A DNA stretch of 12,507 nt from Vicinamibacteria bacterium (GTDB lineage: Bacteria; Acidobacteriota; Vicinamibacteria; Vicinamibacterales; 2-12-FULL-66-21). The position numbers and the translations under genes were made by a program. The notes beneath the pieces are model-generated. The model did not search any database. It worked only from the letters and a program-made list of their open reading frames with translations, and had not been told where the DNA came from. Below, in pieces: positions 6,859-12,507 of the stretch. Each line of letters opens with the position of its first letter. Position 1 is the stretch's first letter. The stretch is from the NCBI GenBank assembly GCA_025937075.1, contig JAICSD010000083.1, positions 1 to 12,507 of the forward strand. The letters are read 5' to 3'.

Positions 6859-7551
6859 TTACGTGCGCGCGGCGCGGTCGCGCGCGAGCTCCGCGTCGGG
6901 ACGCCGGACATACGTGGGCACGATCGCGTGCGGGTGCACCGCTCGCGATCGTTCTGCGTGCGCAATCTGACCAATCGTTCCGGCGAGGGAGCCCGTGGGA
7001 GGCGCGAGGATCCCGAGTGGTCCGAGACGGTCGCGGATGATGTCCGCGTACCGCCACGCGCCGTCACCCGTGAAGATGATGTCGGAGGCATCCGCCAGCG
7101 CGCTGCGCCAGCGACCGAGCGTCTCCTGAGGAGACAGCGAGGATGCGGATTGCAGCAGGTGCCCCTCCGGCGAATACAGCACGGCGAAGACCTCGCCCCG
7201 GTGTGCGTCGATCCATGCGGCGACGCGACGGCGTCCGTCGCGCGCGCGGGCGACCAGCGCGTCGAACGTGGAGACCGGCACGACCAATTTGCCGTTCGGC
7301 AGTGCGAGGCCCTGTATCGTCGCAATGCCCACGCGGAGTCCCGTGAAGGATCCCGGGCCCGTCGCGGCCGAGTACAGATCGATCTCGCGGATGGGGACTG
7401 CTTCGGCGCGCAGCATATCCATCAGCTCGCCTGGAAGCTGCTCACCGTGCGTCCGCGACGGATCTCCGTCACGCTCACAGATGATTGTCCCGTCTCGCAG
7501 AAGCGCTGCGCTGCCGGCACGCGACGACGTATCGAGGGCGAGAATCAGCAC
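6859..7551 (-). CDS. tsaB: TsaB, tRNA t6A biosynthesis protein
   Basis: Cytoplasmic partner of TsaD and TsaE in making N6-threonylcarbamoyl-adenosine at position 37 of ANN-decoding tRNAs; TsaB is an inactive ASKHA-fold relative of TsaD. From GTG 7551 it has 230 residues. The N-terminus LILALDTSS (2-10) is the first ASKHA strand, THGEQL (34-39) is conserved, and the family signature GPGSFTGLRVG is at 65-75. A YVR motif near the C-terminus matches the common ending. The frame is also open from ATG 7593, but GTG 7551 gives the normal family N-terminus and a -10 box for this strand lies between the two codons. It heads the minus-strand cluster, is followed by rimI after 3 bp and is divergent from mutS. 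tsaD and tsaE are not in the window. Confidence 0.94.
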   Translation of the reverse strand: MLILALDTSSRAGSAALLRDGTIICERDGDPSRTHGEQLPGELMDMLRAEAVPIREIDLYSAATGPGSFTGLRVGIATIQGLALPNGKLVVPVSTFDALVARARDGRRRVAAWIDAHRGEVFAVLYSPEGHLLQSASSLSPQETLGRWRSALADASDIIFTGDGAWRYADIIRDRLGPLGILAPPTGSLAGTIGQIAHAERSRAVHPHAIVPTYVRRPDAELARDRAART

Positions 7552-7569
7552 GTGGTGTTCGATCTGCAA

Positions 7570-7578
7570 TGTTATACT
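7570..7578 (+). promoter_or_regulatory. Extended -10 element for mutS
   Basis: TGTTATACT matches the extended -10 form TGnTATAnT very well. The predicted +1 is about 7585, giving a 7-base leader before ATG 7592 and so no room for a Shine-Dalgarno. No -35 box is apparent, which is acceptable for extended -10 promoters. It overlaps the -10 for tsaB on the other strand. Confidence 0.5.
7571..7576 (-). promoter_or_regulatory. Candidate -10 box for tsaB, overlapping that of mutS
   Basis: The minus strand reads TATAAC (five of six consensus bases) over the same TATA core used by mutS on the plus strand. The predicted +1 near 7564 leaves a leader of about 13 bases before GTG 7551, without a ribosome-binding sequence. 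Confidence 0.4.
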
Positions 7579-7591
7579 CGCGCGCATCCCC

Positions 7592-10237
7592 ATGCGCTCG
7601 CCTGTTCCTTCTGCCGAGAGCGCGGCTGCTACGCCCGCGATGCGGCAGTACTTCGATGCAAAGCGGCAGTATCGCGACGCGATCGTGTTCTTCCGGATGG
7701 GGGATTTCTACGAGATGTTCTACGAGGACGCGCTGACGGCGGCGCGTGCGCTCGAGCTGACGCTGACCTCGCGATCGAAGGATTCCTCCGGCGGCGCGAT
7801 TCCGATGTGCGGCGTCCCGTTCCACGCTGCGGATTCGTACATCGCGCGTCTCGTGCGCAAAGGCTTCCGCGTGGCCGTCGTCGAACAAGTGGAGGATCCG
7901 AAGAAAGCGAAGGGGCTCGTGCGGCGCGAGGTCGTCCGCGTCGTCTCGCCAGGCACCCTGACGGACGCGGGATATCTCGACGCGCGTGAGCCCGCATTCC
8001 TCGTCGCGCTCGCGTCGATCCCGGACCGCGCGACGTTCGGCGTGGCGCTGCTCGACGTGTCGACGGGCGAGTTCAGCGCCGCGGAGTACGCGGGTACGGA
8101 CGGACGCGAGGCGCTGGCGCACGAGCTTGCGACGATGCGTCCGCGCGAGGTGCTGGCGCCGCTCGGTTTCGACGAGGTGGCATCCATCGTCGCGGCCGCA
8201 CGGATTGACGCCCGCGTGACGACCGCTGAACCCTGGACGTTCGAGTACGAATCGGCTCGCACGGTGCTGCTCACACAGCTTCGCGCGCAGACGCTTCAGG
8301 GATTCGGTCTGCAGGATCGGCCGGCGGCGGTCATGGCTGCCGGGGCCCTCGTTCAGCATCTCCGCGACACGCAGAAGGCGGAGCTCGCGCACGTGCGCGA
8401 CATCGCGTTTCGCACCGGCGCGGACTGTCTGCTCATCGACGCGACGACGCTGCGCAATCTGGAGGTGTTCGAGGCCTCCGACGGCGGACGCACGGGGTCG
8501 CTGCTCCACGAGATCGATTGTACGATCACGCCGATGGGCGGCCGCCTGCTCCGCGCGTGGCTGCTCAGACCGCTCGTGGCGCTCGAGCGGATTCAGGATC
8601 GCCTCGACGCGGTCGAGGACTTCGCGTTTCGCGGAACCGCGCGCGCGAAGCTGCGCGAGACGCTGAAGAGCGTGCACGACATCGAGCGGCTCGTCGCCAG
8701 GGCCGCGCTCGGCACCGCCGGGCCGCGCGATCTCGTGTCGCTGCGGCAGTCGATCGCCGTGATCCCGCGCGTGCGGATGATCCTCGACGAGCTCCAGTCG
8801 CCGCTCCTCCGCAGCCTCGTCGCGGAGCTGGACGATCTCGCGGACGTGCGCGACGACCTGGACCGCACGCTCATCGACGAGCCCCCTGCGATCGCGCGCG
8901 AGGGCGGCATGATCCGCGACGGGCTGGATCCCGAGCTCGACGATCTGCGAAGCGTCAGCCGCGGCGGCAAGGCGCGAATCGCCGCGATGGAAGATGCAGA
9001 GCGCGCGCGAACCGGAATCTCCTCGCTGAAGATCCGCTACAACCGCGTGTTCGGCTACTACATCGAGGTGTCGAAGTCGAACCTCTCCAGCGTGCCGGCG
9101 GACTATCACCGCAAGCAGACGATTGCCGGCGGAGAGCGCTTCATCACGCCGGCGCTGAAGGAATACGAAGAAAAGGTGCTCGGCGCGGACGAGCGGATCG
9201 TCGAGCGCGAGCTGGAGATCTTCGAGGCGCTGCGGGGGCGCGTGGCGGCCGAAGCGCCGCGCGTCCAGGACAGCGCGCGCGCGCTCGCGTCGATCGACGT
9301 CCTTGGCGCGCTCGCCGAGACCGCCGCGCTCCAGAACTACACGAAGCCGCTGATGCACGCGGGCGACGAGTTCGTCGCCTCCGACGCCCGGCATCCCGTC
9401 GTCGAGCGCCACGTGGCGGACGCGTTCGTCCCCAACGACGTCACGCTCGAATCAGCCGAGCGGCAGGTCGTGATCCTCACCGGCCCCAACATGGGCGGCA
9501 AGTCCACCTACCTCCGCCAGTGCGCCCTGCTGGCGCTGCTGGCGCAGGCCGGATCCTTCGTGCCGGCGCGCAGCGCCAAGCTGCCGGTGATCGACAGGCT
9601 GTTCGCGCGCGTCGGCGCGTCCGACAACATCGCCCGCGGACAGTCCACGTTCATGGTCGAGATGCAGGAGACCGCCAACATCCTGCACGCCGCTACGTCG
9701 AGGAGCCTGGTGATCCTCGACGAGATCGGACGCGGCACCGCGACGTTCGACGGGCTCAGCCTCGCGTGGGCGGTCGCGGAGTATCTCGCGACGAACCCCA
9801 AGGGACGGCCGAAGACGATCTTCGCGACGCATTACCACGAGCTGACCGATTTGGCCGATGCGCTGCCCGCCGTCGCGAACTTCCACGTCGTCGTTCGCGA
9901 GTGGAAGGACGATCTGGTGCTGCTGCGAAAGGTGGTGCCGGGCCGCGCCGATCGCAGCTACGGTATCCAGGTCGCGCGTCTGGCCGGTCTTCCGCCGCCG
10001 GTCGTCGCGCGAGCCCGCGAGATTCTCGCCGGTCTCGAGCGGGACGAATTGTCGCGCGGCGGCCGTCCCTCGCTGAGCGGCGTCTCGGGCACTCGACAGC
10101 AGCCCGGATTGTTCGAGACCCCTTCGACGGCGGACGATCCGCTCAGGCGACGGCTGCGTGCGCTCGACGTCAACGCGATCACACCCCTGCAGGCGCTCTC
10201 GATGTTGGCGGAGCTGAAGGACGAGGCTGGCGAGTAA
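7592..10237 (+). CDS. mutS: DNA mismatch repair ATPase MutS
   Basis: Recognises base mismatches and small loops in new DNA and, with ATP, recruits MutL to start repair. From ATG 7592 it has 881 residues, near the usual 850-890. The mismatch-binding domain carries FYE at 39-41, where Phe39 would wedge against the mismatch and Glu41 contacts it, preceded by TPAMRQYFDAK. The connector, lever and clamp regions follow, with YNRVFGYYIEVS in the clamp. The ATPase has Walker A GPNMGGKST (631-639), the STFMVEM stretch, Walker B LVILDEIGRGT (706-716, Asp710 and Glu711) and the FATHYHEL histidine loop (His747). Near the C-terminus QPGLF (837-841) resembles a beta-clamp-binding motif, and ITPLQAL begins the helical dimer end. 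All key residues are intact. The frame is open to ATG 7268, but that part is antisense to tsaB and unlike MutS. A later ATG at 7640 is possible but leaves only five residues before Phe21. Confidence 0.97.
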   Translation: MRSPVPSAESAAATPAMRQYFDAKRQYRDAIVFFRMGDFYEMFYEDALTAARALELTLTSRSKDSSGGAIPMCGVPFHAADSYIARLVRKGFRVAVVEQVEDPKKAKGLVRREVVRVVSPGTLTDAGYLDAREPAFLVALASIPDRATFGVALLDVSTGEFSAAEYAGTDGREALAHELATMRPREVLAPLGFDEVASIVAAARIDARVTTAEPWTFEYESARTVLLTQLRAQTLQGFGLQDRPAAVMAAGALVQHLRDTQKAELAHVRDIAFRTGADCLLIDATTLRNLEVFEASDGGRTGSLLHEIDCTITPMGGRLLRAWLLRPLVALERIQDRLDAVEDFAFRGTARAKLRETLKSVHDIERLVARAALGTAGPRDLVSLRQSIAVIPRVRMILDELQSPLLRSLVAELDDLADVRDDLDRTLIDEPPAIAREGGMIRDGLDPELDDLRSVSRGGKARIAAMEDAERARTGISSLKIRYNRVFGYYIEVSKSNLSSVPADYHRKQTIAGGERFITPALKEYEEKVLGADERIVERELEIFEALRGRVAAEAPRVQDSARALASIDVLGALAETAALQNYTKPLMHAGDEFVASDARHPVVERHVADAFVPNDVTLESAERQVVILTGPNMGGKSTYLRQCALLALLAQAGSFVPARSAKLPVIDRLFARVGASDNIARGQSTFMVEMQETANILHAATSRSLVILDEIGRGTATFDGLSLAWAVAEYLATNPKGRPKTIFATHYHELTDLADALPAVANFHVVVREWKDDLVLLRKVVPGRADRSYGIQVARLAGLPPPVVARAREILAGLERDELSRGGRPSLSGVSGTRQQPGLFETPSTADDPLRRRLRALDVNAITPLQALSMLAELKDEAGE
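10216..10221 (+). promoter_or_regulatory. Shine-Dalgarno pointing to a CTG start
   Basis: GAAGGA inside the last codons of mutS lies five bases before CTG 10227. No ATG, GTG or TTG follows at a suitable distance in the correct frame, so the site decides the start of the next gene. Confidence 0.55.
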
Positions 10238-12507
10238 GGCCGCGACAGTCGTTGCGCTGCTGCTCTCCGTCGTGCTGGCCGCGCGCCTCGACGCCGCAAC
10301 GCGGTACGACTGGCGCCTGAAGTTCCGCTCGATTCACACCGCACACTTCGACATTCACGCGCATCAGGGAGAGGAAGCGCTCGCGCGTCGGCTGGCGCGC
10401 ATCGTCGAAGACGTCCGCGCGTCGCTGCAGCCCGCGCTGGGTCTGCCGCCGGGGCGTGTGCAGGTGATTCTCGTCGATCAGAGCGATCTCTCGAACGGCT
10501 GGGCCACGCCGTTTCCTTACGACACGATTGAAATCAGTGCGGCGCCGCCGGCAGGTGAAACGCTGATTGGCAACACGGACGATTGGCTGCGACTCGTCTT
10601 CACCCACGAATACACGCACATCCTCCATCTCGATCGCACGCGCGGCGTGCTGCGGATCGTCCGCGGTATCTTCGGCCGGGTGCCGATCGCATTCCCGAAT
10701 ACATTCCTTCCGATTTGGGCCGTCGAGGGGATTGCAACGTTCGAGGAAAGCCAGGCGACGGGCGAAGGACGCGTGCCCGCCGGAGACTTCCGGGTGATCG
10801 TCGATCAGGCGGCGCGGCAGCACCGCTTCGATTCCCGCGATCGCGCCGCCGGCGGGCTCGTCGACTGGCCATCGGGCAACGCCCCGTACGCATACGGCGC
10901 GTACTTTCATCAGTACCTGGCGGATCGGTATGGCAGCGATCGGCTGCGCGCGCTGGCCGACGCGCAAGCGGGACGCGTGCCGTTTTTCGGGTCGGGCGCC
11001 TTCAAGAACGTTTTCGGCCGCGGTATCGGCGCGCTGTGGAGCGAGTTCCGCGAATCGCGCCAAAACGGAGGTGAGTCGAGCACGACGGATGGTGTCGCGA
11101 CGCGGATCACACACGACGGCTTCAACGTCGGTGCGCCCCGGTTTGCGCCGGACGGATCGATCTTCTACGCATTGGCCTCCCCTGACGCGTTTCCCACGCT
11201 GCGCCGGCTGCGTTCCGATGGACACGCCGAGTCGCTGCTGCCCAGGTATCTGGGGAATCGCACGTCAGTGCGCGCGCGCTGGATCGTGTTCGATCAGCTC
11301 GAGGTCGTGCGATCGGCCGCGCTCTACTCCGATGTGTACGCCGTTCGATCCGGTGAGACGGAGGTTCGGCGGCTGACACGCAATGCGCGCGCGTCCGATC
11401 CGGATCTGTCTCCCGACGGCACGACAATCGCGTGCATCGTGCAGGGGCACGGACGGGGCGCGCTCGCCATCCTGCGATTCGATCCCGATCGCGTGACCAC
11501 CCCGCAGATCATCGTCGACGAGGAGGACGCAGACTTCACTGGGCCGCGGTGGTCTCCTGACGGCCGGACGCTCGTCGTCGAGCGCCGAATCCGACAGGGC
11601 GATTACGAGCTGGTCCTGGTGGATGCCTTCAGCCACCAGATCCGCGTGCTGGCGGCGAGGCGCGGCGTCCGGCTCGTCACGCCGTCGTGGACGACGGATG
11701 GGCGGACCGTGTTGTTCGCCGCGAACGAGCGCGATGAACCGTTCAATATCTATGCGGCGTCGCTCGACGGAACGATCCGCAGAGTCACAGACTCGATCAG
11801 CGGTGCATCCGCGCCCGAGGTGTCGCCGGACGGCCGATCGCTGCTCTACGTCGGCTACACCGCTGATGGGTACGACCTGTTCACGATCCCGATGACGCCG
11901 GCATTGTGGACGCCCGTGAGCTGGCCCGCGCCGGTGTCCGCCGCCCTCCGCGCGGAGACTGCCCAGGCCGATGGCGAGCTCACCACCTATCGTCCGCTAC
12001 GGACGCTGCGGCCGACGTACTGGATGCCCGTGATTGCAACGGATGCTGACGAACTGCTGATCGGTGCCGGCACCGCGACGACGGACGCGCTCGGGCGCCA
12101 CAGCTACAGCGCGGACGCGGCGTGGACGGCAGGGCGCTCGCGCCCCGACTGGCACGCGTCGTACATCTACGATCGCTGGTGGCCCACGCTCTTCGCCGCG
12201 TACTCGGACGACACGGATCCCATTCGCGCCGGCAACGTGCGCACGCGCGAGATGCTGGCAGGCGCGCTCTTCCCCGTGCGTCGCGTGCGCTCGAGCGAAA
12301 CGCTCATGGGCGCCGTCGACGTCGAGCAGGACACGTTCACCTGCATCGATACCTGCCGCACCGCATTGCCGGAGCAGCGGCGGAGCTCGCTTCGCGGCGG
12401 CTGGATCCACGACAGCCGTCGACTCTTCGGGTATTCCGTCAGCTCAGAGGAAGGCGCTCAGCTCGAGACCGCGTTCGAAACGACGCCCGCCGCGCTGGGC
12501 TCGACCG
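10227..12507 (+). CDS. Secreted MA-type metallopeptidase / PD40 propeller / OM-barrel protein, 3' end cut
   Basis: The frame opens after a stop at 10215-10217 and runs to the right edge (760 codons so far). From CTG 10227 the N-terminus MASKAATVVALLLSVVLAAR is a good signal peptide, with likely cleavage near Ala23-Ala24. Residues about 27-230 form a peptidase-MA-like gluzincin domain: zinc motif HEYTH (His127, Glu128, His131) and third ligand Glu167 in WAVEGIATFEE, followed by YAYGAYFHQYLADRYG. From about 300 to 540 come TolB-like PD40 blades, with cores such as APDGS, LSPDGT, WSPDGR, TTDGR and VSPDGR, spaced roughly 45-90 residues apart. After about residue 590 the chain turns to alternating aromatic and polar strands typical of a surface-antigen outer-membrane barrel, unfinished at the edge. 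The domain combination is known as predicted proteins in Acidobacteriota and relatives, but a substrate is not. It overlaps mutS by 11 bp. Function is inferred: an envelope or surface protease. Confidence 0.85.
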   Translation, partial: MASKAATVVALLLSVVLAARLDAATRYDWRLKFRSIHTAHFDIHAHQGEEALARRLARIVEDVRASLQPALGLPPGRVQVILVDQSDLSNGWATPFPYDTIEISAAPPAGETLIGNTDDWLRLVFTHEYTHILHLDRTRGVLRIVRGIFGRVPIAFPNTFLPIWAVEGIATFEESQATGEGRVPAGDFRVIVDQAARQHRFDSRDRAAGGLVDWPSGNAPYAYGAYFHQYLADRYGSDRLRALADAQAGRVPFFGSGAFKNVFGRGIGALWSEFRESRQNGGESSTTDGVATRITHDGFNVGAPRFAPDGSIFYALASPDAFPTLRRLRSDGHAESLLPRYLGNRTSVRARWIVFDQLEVVRSAALYSDVYAVRSGETEVRRLTRNARASDPDLSPDGTTIACIVQGHGRGALAILRFDPDRVTTPQIIVDEEDADFTGPRWSPDGRTLVVERRIRQGDYELVLVDAFSHQIRVLAARRGVRLVTPSWTTDGRTVLFAANERDEPFNIYAASLDGTIRRVTDSISGASAPEVSPDGRSLLYVGYTADGYDLFTIPMTPALWTPVSWPAPVSAALRAETAQADGELTTYRPLRTLRPTYWMPVIATDADELLIGAGTATTDALGRHSYSADAAWTAGRSRPDWHASYIYDRWWPTLFAAYSDDTDPIRAGNVRTREMLAGALFPVRRVRSSETLMGAVDVEQDTFTCIDTCRTALPEQRRSSLRGGWIHDSRRLFGYSVSSEEGAQLETAFETTPAALGST

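Noticed and set aside
7268..7591. N-terminal extension of MutS by 108 residues from ATG 7268
   Set aside because: This stretch is antisense to tsaB, its translation is unlike MutS, and a good -10 box plus the family N-terminus support ATG 7592.
7475..9412. A 645-codon open frame antisense to mutS
   Set aside because: Arg/His/Ala-rich composition with no motif, and it covers the well-conserved MutS core. It is a codon-bias shadow.
8518..10320. A 600-codon plus-strand frame inside mutS running past its stop
   Set aside because: Arg-rich low-complexity translation without motifs. The region is explained by mutS and then by the peptidase gene in another frame.
1..12507. Search for tRNA, rRNA, CRISPR, insertion sequences, attachment sites and riboswitches
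   Set aside because: Nothing with the expected structure was seen by eye. Gaps between genes are 3 to about 120 bp and hold only the promoter-like features listed.

Overview
The window is GC-rich (roughly two thirds G+C), densely coded, chromosomal bacterial DNA with no sign of phage, insertion sequences, tRNA/rRNA genes or CRISPR. The gene content (very long NtrY-type kinase with an enlarged membrane sensor, serine-dependent PE synthesis with the short Psd, and a secreted peptidase-MA/PD40-propeller/beta-barrel fusion) indicates a Gram-negative bacterium. It is most reminiscent of Acidobacteriota such as Vicinamibacteria, but the phylum is inference, not something read directly from the DNA.

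Layout. (1) 1-539, minus: the 5' part of an unrecognised multi-pass membrane protein that runs off the left edge. (2) 540-656: a divergent intergenic region with a -10-like box for each side. (3) 657-4610, plus: a 1317-residue sensor histidine kinase with about twelve membrane segments, three extracytoplasmic regions, HAMP, and an NtrY-like HisKA/HATPase core; no response regulator lies beside it. (4) 7551 down to 4576, minus: the cluster tsaB - rimI - DUF465/YdcH-like small protein - psd - pssA, read from right to left. TsaB serves the tRNA t6A pathway, RimI is its usual GNAT neighbour, and PssA plus Psd are two consecutive steps making phosphatidylethanolamine from CDP-diacylglycerol and serine. 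pssA overlaps the 3' end of the kinase tail to tail by 35 bp. (5) 7592-10237, plus: full-length mutS, divergent from tsaB across only 40 bp that hold one shared, nearly symmetric -10 element. (6) 10227 to the right edge, plus: a secreted zinc-metallopeptidase/propeller/outer-membrane-barrel protein, cut by the window edge, which overlaps the end of mutS and appears to begin at a CTG codon behind a good Shine-Dalgarno.

Most of the window is ordinary housekeeping DNA. The points worth following are the kinase's sensor architecture, the protease-propeller-barrel fusion with its probable CTG start, the shared tsaB/mutS promoter, and a recurring pattern of -10-like boxes so close to start codons that leaderless or near-leaderless mRNAs are suggested. 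No completely new multi-gene system is evident. There is no gene-free stretch longer than about 120 bp.
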